A stretch of 36,997 bases of DNA, from assembly GCA_019454835.1 (NCBI GenBank), contig JACFNP010000034.1, positions 1 through 36,997 of the forward strand, in the 5' to 3' direction. The DNA is from Rubellimicrobium sp. (GTDB lineage Bacteria; Pseudomonadota; Alphaproteobacteria; Rhodobacterales; Rhodobacteraceae). The position numbers and the translations under genes are program-made. This document shows positions 8,410-16,902 of this stretch, in pieces. Within the stretch, counting starts at the first letter, position 1. The number at the start of each line of letters is the position of its first letter. The notes under the pieces are model-generated. The model was not told where the DNA came from, did no database searches, and saw nothing but the letters and a program-made list of their open reading frames with translations.

Positions 8410-10071
8410 ATGAAGGTCGAACATTACAACGCCATCGTCCGGGCCGGGCTGACCCGGCGGCGGCTGCTGCAATCGGCGGCGGCGGCGGGCGGGGTCGCGG
8501 CGATGGGCGGACTGCCCGGCGCGGCGGCGGCACAGGATGCGGACGAGGCCGCGCTGCGGGCGCAGATCCTGCAAATCCCCGGCGTGGGCATGGGCAGCCC
8601 GACCGACGCCGACTGGCGCAAGGTCGGCGAACTGACCCTCGGCAGCACGAAGGCCACCGTCGAGGAAGGCGAATTCGCCGGGGTCGAGCTGTCCTTCATG
8701 GGGCTGAACAACCAGAACCTGCACAACTTCCTGTTCCGCGGCTTCCTGGCACCCTGGGAGGAATATACCGGCGCCAAGATCAACTGGATCGACCTTGCGC
8801 AGGCCGACTTCAACGCCCGGCTGCAACAGTCGATCGCCACCGGCACCGTCGATTTCGACATGCTGGAAATGGGCGCGCCCTTCGAGGGCGACACCGCCGG
8901 GCGCGGCCTGCTGGACGAGATGCCCGACTGGGTGGCCGAGATTCTCGATCTCGACGACCTCGTGGGCTATCTCAAGCCGCCGGTCGGCACCTGGGACGGC
9001 AAGACCTACCGGGTCAGCATCGACGGCGACTGCCATACCCTGTCCTATCGCAAGGACTATTTCACCGACCCGACCATCTCGGCGGCGACGGGCTATTCCG
9101 AAGTGCCCGACACCTACGAGGCGATGGACGACTGGACCGTGAAGATGAAGGGCCAGACCGACCCGCTGACCGGCCTGCCCGCCTACGGCTTCCTCGATCC
9201 GCTGAAGTATCAGTGGGGCGGCTTCGGCTTCTACTTCCTTGCCGACCGCGTGGCGCCCTATGCCAAGGTTCCGGGCAACGCCGCCTGGCTGTTCGAGCCG
9301 GACACGATGAAGCCGATGGTGAACAACCCCGCCTGGGTGCAGGCGATCGACGACGTGTTCAACCTGATCAAGGCCGACGCCTATCCGCCCGACCAGATCA
9401 ATGCCGACGCCAACTCGACCGCCTTCGCGCAATTCCTTGCCGGGACCGGCGGCGCGCTGATGTGGTGGGGCGACGTGGGCGCGATGGCGCGCACCTCGGA
9501 TACCTCGGTGGTGGGCGATGTCACCGGCTTCGGCATCAACCCCGGCGCGACGAAGCTGTACGACTGGACCAAGGCCGAATGGGTCGAACCCGAGGGCGGC
9601 AAGAACGAGGCGCCCTACATGGCCTATCTGGGCTGGGGCATCTACGTCACCAGCCGGGTCTCGGGCGACGAGAAGAAGCGCAAGGCCGCCTGGTCGGCTG
9701 CCGCGCATCTGGGCGGCAAGGACCTTGCCCTGTGGATGTCGGCCTATCCGTCCGGGTTCCAGCCCTACCGCAACTCGCAGTTCGACTACGACGAATGGGC
9801 GGCGGCGGGCTATGACCGCGACTATATCGCGGACTACCTCGGCTCGAACCTCGACAGCTACAACCACCCCAACGCCGCCGTCGAGCCGCGCATCCCCGGT
9901 ATCTTCCAGTATTTCTCGATCTTCGAGGACGAGATGGCCAAGGGCGTCGCCGGGCAATACGCCTCGGCGCAGGAGACGGCGGACGCCATCGCTGCCGCCT
10001 GGGAGGAAATCACCGACCAGATCGGCCGCGAAAGCCAGATCGCGCTCTACAAGGCCTCGCTCGGCCTTTGA
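8410..10071 (+). CDS. Tat-exported carbohydrate-binding protein of an ABC transporter
   Basis: Periplasmic receptor that delivers a carbohydrate to the two permeases encoded downstream. The 553-residue product is longer than a usual 400-450 residue CUT1 binding protein. Its N-terminus has a twin-arginine signal (TRRRLLQS, Arg16-18, then a weakly hydrophobic Ala/Gly stretch and AAAAQD), so it is probably exported folded. The mature part has the extracellular solute-binding protein type 1 pattern, with GGALMWWGDVGAM, GFGINPGA and a late GWGIYVTS segment. ATG 8410 is preceded by GGGAGGA at 7-base spacing; an upstream in-frame ATG at 8377 lacks such a site. A strong hairpin follows the gene. The substrate cannot be read from the sequence. 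Confidence 0.9.
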   Translation: MKVEHYNAIVRAGLTRRRLLQSAAAAGGVAAMGGLPGAAAAQDADEAALRAQILQIPGVGMGSPTDADWRKVGELTLGSTKATVEEGEFAGVELSFMGLNNQNLHNFLFRGFLAPWEEYTGAKINWIDLAQADFNARLQQSIATGTVDFDMLEMGAPFEGDTAGRGLLDEMPDWVAEILDLDDLVGYLKPPVGTWDGKTYRVSIDGDCHTLSYRKDYFTDPTISAATGYSEVPDTYEAMDDWTVKMKGQTDPLTGLPAYGFLDPLKYQWGGFGFYFLADRVAPYAKVPGNAAWLFEPDTMKPMVNNPAWVQAIDDVFNLIKADAYPPDQINADANSTAFAQFLAGTGGALMWWGDVGAMARTSDTSVVGDVTGFGINPGATKLYDWTKAEWVEPEGGKNEAPYMAYLGWGIYVTSRVSGDEKKRKAAWSAAAHLGGKDLALWMSAYPSGFQPYRNSQFDYDEWAAAGYDRDYIADYLGSNLDSYNHPNAAVEPRIPGIFQYFSIFEDEMAKGVAGQYASAQETADAIAAAWEEITDQIGRESQIALYKASLGL

Positions 10072-10086
10072 GACCACAATGGCCAT

Positions 10087-10113
10087 GGGGCGCCCGGATC
10101 ATCCGGGCGCCCC
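10087..10113 (+). terminator. Strong stem-loop between binding-protein and permease genes
   Basis: A perfect 12-bp stem, GGGGCGCCCGGA paired with TCCGGGCGCCCC, and a 3-base loop (TCA), starting 16 bases after the binding-protein stop codon. No run of T follows on either side, so it is more likely an mRNA-stabilising or attenuating hairpin than a full terminator. Similar hairpins after malE-type genes are known to keep binding-protein mRNA more abundant than permease mRNA. Confidence 0.7.
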
Positions 10114-10206
10114 TGTCGTGGCGCACCGCAGGGCCGCACGAAAATCGGACGCAACCCTGCGGTGCCCACTTCCTTGCACCCGGCAAATGCAGTTAGCATG
10201 GGAACC

Positions 10207-11313
10207 ATGAGCACCGAAGGCGATCTCCTGCACGTCATCACCAGCGACGTGATCTCACCGCAGCGGCGCATGGTCGGGCGCATTCTCGTCTGGGGCGCGG
10301 CGGCGCTGGTCGCCGTGGTCGTGCTGCTCCAGCTTCTCCAGATCAGCGGGCGCATCGACATCGGCTTCACCAACTGGCGACCGGCGCTTTATGCCTATTG
10401 CGTCTGGGTCGCGGCATTTCTGGCCGGGCAGGTCATCATTCGCGGCGAGATGGGCAAGCGGCGGCTGTTCGTGCTGCCCGCCGTGCTGTTCGTCGCCTCG
10501 CTGACGCTGTTTCCGCTGCTGTTCGGGCTGGTGATCGCCTTCTCGGACTGGAACCTCGCCTCGCCGGACGGGCGGCGCTTCAACGGCACCGCGAATCTGG
10601 TGAAGATGTGGAACGATCCGTTCTACTGGAACGCGCTGGGCAACATGGTGCGCTATTCGCTGGCCATCGTCGTCGAATATGCGGTGGCCTTCGGTCTTGC
10701 GCTGCTGCTGGCCGCAAATATCCGGGCGCGCAAGTTCTTTCGCGTGGCCTTTCTCATGCCGCTGATGCTGTCGCCGGTGGCGGTAAGCTGGATGGTCGGC
10801 AAGTCGATCCTCGAGCCGCGCTTCGGCCCCATCGGCCGCCTGATCCGCGACCTGGGCTTTCCCAGCCCGGCGTTCTTCACCGATCCGGTGATCGCGCGGC
10901 TGATGATCATGATGATGGACGCCTGGACCTACATTCCCTTCATGATGATCATGCTGCTTGCCGGGTTGCAGGCGATCCCGCGCGAGGTGCAGGAGGCCGC
11001 GCATGTCGACGGCGCCTCGGGCTGGCGCGGGTTCTGGGAAGTGACCTTTCCGCTGATGCTGCCGGTCTCGGTCACCGCAATCCTGATCCGGCTGATCTTC
11101 AAGCTCAAGCTCGCCGACATCGTCATCACCGTCACCTCGGGCGGCCCCGGCGGGGCGACCGATACGGTCACATCCTTCATCTACCGCGAATACCGCGACC
11201 GCTCGAACGTCGGTTACGGCACCATGCTTGCCATGGTCTATCTGGTGCTGATCGTCATCGTCATGACGGTGATGATGAAGGTCTCGGAGCGCTGGACGAG
11301 GCCGCAGACGTGA
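10207..11313 (+). CDS. Carbohydrate ABC transporter permease 1 (MalF type)
   Basis: Inner-membrane subunit of the CUT1 importer. The product has 368 residues from ATG 10207 (MSTEGDLLHVITSD). Two extra hydrophobic segments (about residues 28-45 and 65-80) precede the standard core of six, as in MalF-like proteins with N-terminal extensions. The EAA loop, which docks on the ATPase, is QEAAHVDGASGWRGFWEVTFP. ATG 10198, three codons upstream in the same frame, is an alternative start; a weak GGGAA precedes 10207. It lies 135 bases after the binding-protein gene, separated by the hairpin at 10087-10113, and 25 bases before permease 2. Confidence 0.9.
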   Translation: MSTEGDLLHVITSDVISPQRRMVGRILVWGAAALVAVVVLLQLLQISGRIDIGFTNWRPALYAYCVWVAAFLAGQVIIRGEMGKRRLFVLPAVLFVASLTLFPLLFGLVIAFSDWNLASPDGRRFNGTANLVKMWNDPFYWNALGNMVRYSLAIVVEYAVAFGLALLLAANIRARKFFRVAFLMPLMLSPVAVSWMVGKSILEPRFGPIGRLIRDLGFPSPAFFTDPVIARLMIMMMDAWTYIPFMMIMLLAGLQAIPREVQEAAHVDGASGWRGFWEVTFPLMLPVSVTAILIRLIFKLKLADIVITVTSGGPGGATDTVTSFIYREYRDRSNVGYGTMLAMVYLVLIVIVMTVMMKVSERWTRPQT

Positions 11314-11338
11314 CGCCCTTCGCAACCCGGAGCCGCAA

Positions 11339-12262
11339 GTGACCGACGCCACGCAGATATTCCACGACTCGGCCGTGGACGGCGCCAGCCGTGCCCGCTG
11401 GTGGACCAGCCGGGTGCTGATCTACGGGCTGTTGATCCTCTGGGCGGTGGTCTGCCTGTTCCCGATCTACTGGACCGTCACGACCAGCTTCAAGACGGCG
11501 CCCGACGTGATGCAGGGCCATCTGGTGCCATGGGTGGACTATCAGCCCGCCTGGCTGGGCTGGCGCGGGCTGGGCATGTCGCCGGACACGATCGGCGGGC
11601 TGTCGACGCCGCGCGCCGAGTTCCTGAAGCGCTTCGCCAATTCGGCGGTGATCTCGCTGTCGGCCTCGGCGCTGGCGGTGATCCTGGGGTCGATGGCGGC
11701 CTACGGGCTGTCGCGGTTTTCCTACCGCTTCGGCTTCATGCGCAATTCCGACATCTCGTTCTTCTTCCTCAGCCAGCTCATCCTGCCGCCGGTGGTGCTG
11801 GCGTTGCCGTTCCTGGTCCTGTACCGCGAGGTCGCGCTGCTGGATACCCGCATCGGGCTGATCCTGCTTTACACGCTGACGGTGCTGCCCATCGTCATCT
11901 GGATCATGCGCGACCAGTTCGCCTCGATCCCGACCGACCTGGAAGAGGCGGCGATGGTCGACGGCCTGTCGGTCTGGGGCGCCTTCGTCACCATCATCCT
12001 GCCCATCGCCCTGCCCGGCATGGTCGCGGCCTTCATCCTGTCGCTGGTGCTGACCTGGAACGAATATTTCTTCGCCTCGCTGCTGACCTCGACCCATGCC
12101 AACACATTGCCGGTGATGGTGGCCTCGCAGACCGGCTCGCAGGGGGTGCAGTGGTGGTCGATGGCAGCGCTGTCCTTCGCCGCGATCCTGCCGCTGATCG
12201 TGATCGGCATCGCGCTGGAGCGTTTCATCATCAAGGGCATGGCGGCGGGCGCGGTGAAGTAG
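11339..12262 (+). CDS. Carbohydrate ABC transporter permease 2 (MalG type)
   Basis: Second inner-membrane subunit of the importer, 307 residues with six hydrophobic segments. The first is at about 25-45 (VLIYGLLILWAVVCLFPIYW) and is followed by the MalG-type TSFKTAPDV. The EAA loop is LEEAAMVDGLSVWGAFVTIILP, directly before the fifth segment. The start is GTG 11339 with GGAG 6 bases upstream; no ATG fits better. A periplasmic loop of about 50 residues (about 52-100) follows the first segment. It is the last gene of the rightward transporter unit; a palindromic repeat begins 41 bases after its stop. Confidence 0.9.
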   Translation: MTDATQIFHDSAVDGASRARWWTSRVLIYGLLILWAVVCLFPIYWTVTTSFKTAPDVMQGHLVPWVDYQPAWLGWRGLGMSPDTIGGLSTPRAEFLKRFANSAVISLSASALAVILGSMAAYGLSRFSYRFGFMRNSDISFFFLSQLILPPVVLALPFLVLYREVALLDTRIGLILLYTLTVLPIVIWIMRDQFASIPTDLEEAAMVDGLSVWGAFVTIILPIALPGMVAAFILSLVLTWNEYFFASLLTSTHANTLPVMVASQTGSQGVQWWSMAALSFAAILPLIVIGIALERFIIKGMAAGAVK

Positions 12263-12302
12263 GGGCGGGAAGGTCCGCCTGAAAGTCCCGTCAGGGAACA
12301 CC

Positions 12303-12390
12303 CGTCATTGCGAGGCGCAGCCGAAGCAACCCCGACCGCTCGCACACGACATCGGGGTTGCTTCGTCGGCTGCGCCTCCTCGCAATGACG
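12303..12390. repeat. Palindromic intergenic repeat (REP-like)
   Basis: 88-bp copy with CGTCATTGCGAGG and CCTCGCAATGACG ends and the standard inner arms. It fills the gap between the convergent permease 2 and creatininase-family genes and ends 20 bases before the stop of the latter. Confidence 0.85.
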
Positions 12391-12410
12391 ATGCCTTCGA
12401 TGACGACGCC

Positions 12411-13145
12411 CTACCCCAGCCCCAGCACCTCGCGCAGATGGGCGAGGATGATCGTCACCCCGGCCTCGCCCGATTCCGGCGTGGCCTCGTGCGCGTCGGC
12501 GACATACCAGGGCACATCGTCGCCCAGCGCCGCCATGTCGACCGTATCGGGCGCCAGCGCCCGCATCAGCCCGGTTTCGCCCTTGCCCGCATGGTCGAAC
12601 GGATAGTCGGCGCCGGGCGGCAGCAGCGGGTGGACGGAAATCCAGTTGAACGGATTCTCGCCCCCGGCGAAATCGGCGTAGTAATCGGCGTTTTCGGGCG
12701 CCCCCCACCAGCCGCTGCCGCGCGTGGATTCCAGATGCGCGAACACCGCATTGCGCGCCGCAAGGCGGAACGCGAGGTCGGTCGGCATACCCTGCCAGAA
12801 GTTCTCGGTCTGGTGATGGATGATGCCGTGGATGTTGCGCAGCCCCGCGCGCAGCAGGCTGGCGAACATCGCCTGCGCGAAGGGCAGGATCGCCTCGGAC
12901 GGGACATGATAGGTGCCGAAGGTTTCCGGCCCGGCAACCGCATGGCTGGCGGCGCCGAAGGCGAAGGGCGGCAGCACCACCACCGCGTCCCCCAGCCGGG
13001 CGACGGCCTCGGTCACCGCCAGCAGGTCCATGCCGACCGGCAGGTGTTCGCCGTGGTATTCCTGCACGCCGATGGGCAGCACGAAGGGCGTGCCCGCCGC
13101 CACGGCGGCACGAATCTGGCCGGGACGCATCCGTTCAAAACGCAT
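12411..13145 (-). CDS. Creatininase-family metal-dependent hydrolase
   Basis: Predicted two-metal amidohydrolase or ring-opening hydrolase of 244 residues. PIGVQEYHGEHLPVGMD (about 23-39) carries the Glu, His and Asp metal ligands of the family, and HAGKGETGLMRAL has the late conserved Glu. The usual central NGHGGN loop is replaced by HHQTENFWQG, so the active site has changed. Family members include creatinine amidohydrolase and formamide hydrolases. From memory, a Thermotoga inositol-pathway enzyme that opens a diketo-inositol ring also belongs here. Its place in a sugar operon makes the last type of reaction, or lactone hydrolysis, more likely than creatinine breakdown, but this is inference. 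Its ATG overlaps the kinase stop codon by one base (TGATG), which implies translational coupling. Confidence 0.82.
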   Translation of the reverse strand: MRFERMRPGQIRAAVAAGTPFVLPIGVQEYHGEHLPVGMDLLAVTEAVARLGDAVVVLPPFAFGAASHAVAGPETFGTYHVPSEAILPFAQAMFASLLRAGLRNIHGIIHHQTENFWQGMPTDLAFRLAARNAVFAHLESTRGSGWWGAPENADYYADFAGGENPFNWISVHPLLPPGADYPFDHAGKGETGLMRALAPDTVDMAALGDDVPWYVADAHEATPESGEAGVTIILAHLREVLGLG

Positions 13146-14626
13146 CAGAGTTGCTCCATGAGGTCACGGTTGCGCGCGTAAAGTGCGCGGTAGATCGGGT
13201 AGAGGCGGTCATATTCCGGCACCGCGCGCGGCGTGATGCGGCGCGCCGCCGGGTTCCAGGCGTCGATGTCGTCGCGCCCCGCCGCGCCGGTGGCGACGGC
13301 GGCAAGGAAGGCGTCGCCATACGAGGCCCCGAGCGTGGTCTGCCGCACGATCTGCTCCAGCCCGGTCATGTCCGAGGTCGCCTGCGACCAGGCCCGGTTC
13401 TGCACCCCGCCGCCCACCGCCATCACCCGCCGGGGCGGCACACCGGCCTCGGCATAGGTCTCGGCCAACTGGCGGGTGGCGAAGGCGATGCCCTCGCAGG
13501 CGGCGCGGAACAGTTCGGGTCTGCCGTGGCCGAGGGTCAGGCCGAAGAACACGCCCTTGGCGTGGTCGTCGTGCAGCGGCGTGCGTTCACCCGAGAAATG
13601 CGGCAGGCAGACCAGGCCGCGCGCGCCGGGAGGCACCGCCTCGGCCTCGGCGGCCAGCGTGGCAAAGGCGGTGGCGCGGTCCTCACCCGGCAGGGTCAGT
13701 TCGCGGAACCATTGCGTCAGCGTCCCCGAGGTCGCCAGCCCGGCCATCACCGCATGTTCGCCCGGAAACAGCCATGGCGCCTGCCACAGCCGCCCGTCGC
13801 GGATGCGCCCTGCGGCGATCTCGATGACGAACAGCGTCGAGCCGTACATCATCATCATGTCGCCCGGATGGCGCACGCCGACCGACACGGCCTCGGCGGC
13901 GGCATCGACGGTGCCGCAGGTGACCGGGGTGCCAGGCGCCAGCCCGGTCTCGCGCGCGGCGGCATCCGTCACGTGACCGGCGATCTGCGTGGACCACAGC
14001 AGGCGCGGCAGTTGCGCGCGGGTGCAAATGTCGCCCAGGTCGAAGCACCAGTCCTGTGCGTCGATGTCATAAAGCGGCGCCCAGTTGCAGGCGGTGTAAT
14101 GGTCGATCACCCATTCGCCGGTCAGCCGGTAGGTCAGCCAGGTAGTCGAGGTGCCGATATGCGCGGTGCGCGCCCAGAGGTCGGGGTGACTGCGGCGCAG
14201 CCAGAGGATTTTCGGCCCGACCATCTGCGAGGTCAGCGCATTGCCGCAGCGCTCTTCGATCACGTCCTGCCCGAACCGTTCATGCAGTTCGGCGATCTCG
14301 ACCCCGGCGCGGGTGTCCACGCCGTAGAGCACCCCGTTCATCAGCGGCCGAAAGTCGCGGTCCACCGGCAACATGCAGGGGCCGATGGCCGAGGTGGCGA
14401 CGGCGGCGATGGTCGCGGGATCGACGCCCGAGGTGGCCAGCAACTCGCGGGTGATGGCGGTGAAATCACCCCACCAGTCCGCATCTGCGCGATGCTCGGC
14501 CCGGCCGGGGGCGGGCACGATCATCTCGTGCTGGCGGCGGGCCTGGGCAAGGATGCGACCGGTGGCGTCGGTGATGACGCCTTTCGATTCAAACGTGCCG
14601 ATGTCGACGCCGAGAAAATGGGGCAT
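13145..14626 (-). CDS. FGGY-family carbohydrate kinase
   Basis: ATP-dependent sugar or polyol kinase of 493 residues. The N-terminal lobe has LGVDIGTFESKGVITD, the phosphate-binding loop of the family. The hinge has CGTVDAAAEAVSVGV with the likely catalytic Asp, and the C-terminal lobe has AVGGGVQNRAW, which binds adenosine. Relatives phosphorylate xylulose, fuculose, rhamnulose, erythritol or glycerol; the specificity here is unknown. ATG 14626 (MPHFLGVDIG) has AGGAA 7 bases upstream, and the longer frame does not add homologous sequence. It is the middle gene of the leftward unit M42 homologue, kinase, creatininase family, 62 bases after the first gene and overlapping the last. Confidence 0.9.
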   Translation of the reverse strand: MPHFLGVDIGTFESKGVITDATGRILAQARRQHEMIVPAPGRAEHRADADWWGDFTAITRELLATSGVDPATIAAVATSAIGPCMLPVDRDFRPLMNGVLYGVDTRAGVEIAELHERFGQDVIEERCGNALTSQMVGPKILWLRRSHPDLWARTAHIGTSTTWLTYRLTGEWVIDHYTACNWAPLYDIDAQDWCFDLGDICTRAQLPRLLWSTQIAGHVTDAAARETGLAPGTPVTCGTVDAAAEAVSVGVRHPGDMMMMYGSTLFVIEIAAGRIRDGRLWQAPWLFPGEHAVMAGLATSGTLTQWFRELTLPGEDRATAFATLAAEAEAVPPGARGLVCLPHFSGERTPLHDDHAKGVFFGLTLGHGRPELFRAACEGIAFATRQLAETYAEAGVPPRRVMAVGGGVQNRAWSQATSDMTGLEQIVRQTTLGASYGDAFLAAVATGAAGRDDIDAWNPAARRITPRAVPEYDRLYPIYRALYARNRDLMEQL

Positions 14627-14688
14627 GGGCGGGTTCCTGACCGGGTGGGGGCCGCTACCCCCGACCGGAAGTTCGGGGGCCAATGAAA

Positions 14689-15777
14689 TCAGCAGTCACG
14701 GACAAGCGGAAAATCCGGGCCGATCCCGGCGATGGCATGGGTCAGAAGATCGGCGAGCGCGTCCAGATCGCCGGTGTCGCAGGTTTCCAGCGCGGAATGG
14801 GAATGGCGCATCGGAAAGCCCGCGTCGATGCAGGCCACGCCCTCGCCCACAAGCTGCACATAGGCGTTGTCGGTCAGCACGCCGACCATGGCGGATCGCT
14901 GCAGCGGGATGTTCTGGGCGGCGGCGGTCTGCTCGAACAGGCGCACCATGGCGGGATGCGGGATGGTGCCGTTGAGCGTGCCACGCCCGTGGAAATTGTA
15001 GAGCGAGATGCCGGGGCCGCCGCCCATGGTGATCTCGCCGTGATCGGCCATGTCGGGGGTGTCGGTGGCCAGCAATATGTCAAGCTGGATCGCGCAATCG
15101 GGGCGCAGGCGCTGCGCCGCGACCTGGGCGCCGCGCAGGTTGAATTCCTCCTGCACGGTAAAGACGACATGCACGGTCGGGCCGCCTTTGCGCGCCGCCA
15201 GCCGCCGCGCGACCTCGATCGCCACCGCGCAGCCCGCGCGGTCGTCGATACTGGTGCCCGCGATGCGCCCGCCCGCCAGTTCCAGCACCTGCGGGCGATA
15301 GGTGACCGGCGTGCCGATCTTCACGCCCGCCGCCTCGACCGCCGCCTTCGAGCCGTGGCCGGTGTCGATGCGGATGTCGCGAGTGGTGACGACATGGTAT
15401 TTTTCATCCTGCCCGGTGGCATGGTGGGCCTTGTTCATGATGACGCCGGGAATGTCGCCCCGTTCGGTGCACAGGACCACCGCCTGCGCGGCCATGGCGC
15501 GCTCGGACACGCCGCCCATGCGCTCGACCCGGATCAGGCCGTCGTCCTCGATCTTGCGCACGAAAAAGCCGAGCTGGTCGGTATGGGTGAACAGCATCAC
15601 CGAGGGCGCATCCGCATCGCCCGGAAAGCTGGCGGTGAGGTTGCCCATGCGGTCGGGGGTCGCCGCGATGCCCGCATCGGCCAGCTTGCGGCGGATCGCG
15701 CCCGCGACCCGTTCCTCGTGCCCCGAGAGGCCGGGGATCAGCATGAGGTCGACGAGATCCTTGCGGATGGCGGTCAT
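14689..15777 (-). CDS. M42-family metallopeptidase homologue (FrvX-like)
   Basis: Cytosolic two-metal aminopeptidase-like protein of 362 residues. All expected metal and catalytic positions are present: His in FTHTDQLG, Asp in TSIDDRAGC, the Glu pair in VQEEFNLRGA, Asp in ATDTPD and His in SHSALE. It should therefore be active. M42 enzymes normally remove N-terminal residues from peptides, and some were first described as endoglucanases or sit in sugar operons (frv). Here it leads an operon with a sugar kinase and a creatininase-family hydrolase and is under the same candidate operator, so it may act on a glycosyl-amide or acylated sugar rather than a peptide; this is inference. ATG 15777 is preceded by AAGGG. 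Confidence 0.85.
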   Translation of the reverse strand: MTAIRKDLVDLMLIPGLSGHEERVAGAIRRKLADAGIAATPDRMGNLTASFPGDADAPSVMLFTHTDQLGFFVRKIEDDGLIRVERMGGVSERAMAAQAVVLCTERGDIPGVIMNKAHHATGQDEKYHVVTTRDIRIDTGHGSKAAVEAAGVKIGTPVTYRPQVLELAGGRIAGTSIDDRAGCAVAIEVARRLAARKGGPTVHVVFTVQEEFNLRGAQVAAQRLRPDCAIQLDILLATDTPDMADHGEITMGGGPGISLYNFHGRGTLNGTIPHPAMVRLFEQTAAAQNIPLQRSAMVGVLTDNAYVQLVGEGVACIDAGFPMRHSHSALETCDTGDLDALADLLTHAIAGIGPDFPLVRDC

Positions 15778-15843
15778 CGGGCACCCTTTCCATGAAGTGC
15801 GGTTGCGCGCAGGCGGCGATGTGCTTTGCTGCCTGGGCGAGTC

Positions 15844-15857
15844 GGCGACATGTTAGC
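15844..15857. promoter_or_regulatory. Candidate GntR operator, copy 2
   Basis: GGCGACATGTTAGC; with the next base it is the near-palindrome GGCGACATGTTAGCC with arms GGC and GCC around ACATGT. It matches copies 1 and 3 in GACATG and AGC at the same spacing. It lies in the 96-base gap between the divergent M42-homologue and aldo/keto reductase genes, 16 bases before the latter's start, where bound repressor would block its transcription. Confidence 0.7.
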
Positions 15858-15873
15858 CACGGGGAGAGGCGCG

Positions 15874-16899
15874 ATGCAATTCAGGAGCAGGCACTGGGAC
15901 CGGCACGGCGACGGCGGCCTTGCCTTCACCGAGCTTGGCATGGGGACGGCGCCGCTGGCCAATCTCTATCAGGCGGTCAGCGACGAGGATGCGCAGGCCG
16001 CGCTCGATGCCGCCTGGGCGGGCGGGGTGCGCGTGTTCGACACGGCGCCGCTTTACGGCCTGGGCCTGGCCGAGACCCGGCTGAACCGCTTTCTGCGCGG
16101 CAAGCCGCGTGACGAATACGTGCTGTCGTCCAAGGTCGGGCGCCTGCTGCGCCCCTGCCCGCCCGAGGCGCGCACCGGGATCGGCAAGTTCTTCGACGTG
16201 CCGAACCGGGTCGAGGTCTACGACTACACCTATGACGGCATCATGCGCTCGTTCGAGCACAGCCTGGAACGGCTGGGGGTCGAGCGGCTGGACGTGGCCT
16301 TCGTCCATGACATCGACGTGGTGAATCACGGCTCGTGGGCGGCGGTGCAGGGTCGGCTGGCCGAGCTGATGCACGGCGGCTACCGCGCGCTTTTGCGGCT
16401 GCGCGACGAGGGGTCGATCCGTGCCTTCGGCGCCGGCCTGAACGAATGGGAAATCTGCGCCTGGCTGATGGAGCGCGGCGATTTCGACATCTTCCTGCTG
16501 GCCGGGCGCTATACGCTGCTGGAACAGGAATCGCTGGAAGGCTTCATGAACCCAGCCCGCGCGCGTGGTGTCGGCGTCGTCATCGGCGGGCCTTACAATT
16601 CGGGGATTCTCGCCACCGGCGCGCGGCCGGGGGCTTATTTCAACTACGAACCCGCACCGCCCGCCGTGATGGAGAAGGTCGCGCGGATCGAGGCGGTCTG
16701 CGCGCGCCATGACGTGCGGCTGGTCGATGCGGCGTTCCAGTTCCCGCTGCGCCACGAGGCGGTGCTGACGATGATTCCTGGCGGCAAGAACGCCGCCGAG
16801 GTGCAGGCCAACATCCGCGCGGCCCATGCGACGATCCCGGTCGCGCTCTGGGACGAGCTGAAGGCCGAGGGGCTGATCGCCGCCGCCGCGCCGGTCTGA
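15874..16899 (+). CDS. Aldo/keto reductase, D-threo-aldose 1-dehydrogenase (L-fucose dehydrogenase) type
   Basis: NAD(P)-linked oxidoreductase of 341 residues. The catalytic tetrad is Asp56 and Tyr61 in FDTAPLYG, Lys87 in SSKVGR and His145 in FVHDID. Overall spacing and the segments LGMGTAPLANLY and GPYNSGILATG fit the aldose 1-dehydrogenase branch, which oxidises L-fucose, L-galactose or D-arabinose at C1 to the lactone. The precise sugar is not determined. ATG 15874 has GGGGAGAGG upstream; the longer frame starting at 15826 would read through the operator and is rejected. It is a single-gene rightward unit opposite the M42 operon, and its end is 3 bases from the end of the second PfkB gene. 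Confidence 0.88.
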   Translation: MQFRSRHWDRHGDGGLAFTELGMGTAPLANLYQAVSDEDAQAALDAAWAGGVRVFDTAPLYGLGLAETRLNRFLRGKPRDEYVLSSKVGRLLRPCPPEARTGIGKFFDVPNRVEVYDYTYDGIMRSFEHSLERLGVERLDVAFVHDIDVVNHGSWAAVQGRLAELMHGGYRALLRLRDEGSIRAFGAGLNEWEICAWLMERGDFDIFLLAGRYTLLEQESLEGFMNPARARGVGVVIGGPYNSGILATGARPGAYFNYEPAPPAVMEKVARIEAVCARHDVRLVDAAFQFPLRHEAVLTMIPGGKNAAEVQANIRAAHATIPVALWDELKAEGLIAAAAPV

Positions 16900-16902
16900 C
16901 GG

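Noticed and set aside
10087..10113. Full intrinsic terminator after the binding-protein gene
   Set aside because: The stem is strong but no T-run follows, so I describe it as a stabilising or attenuating hairpin.
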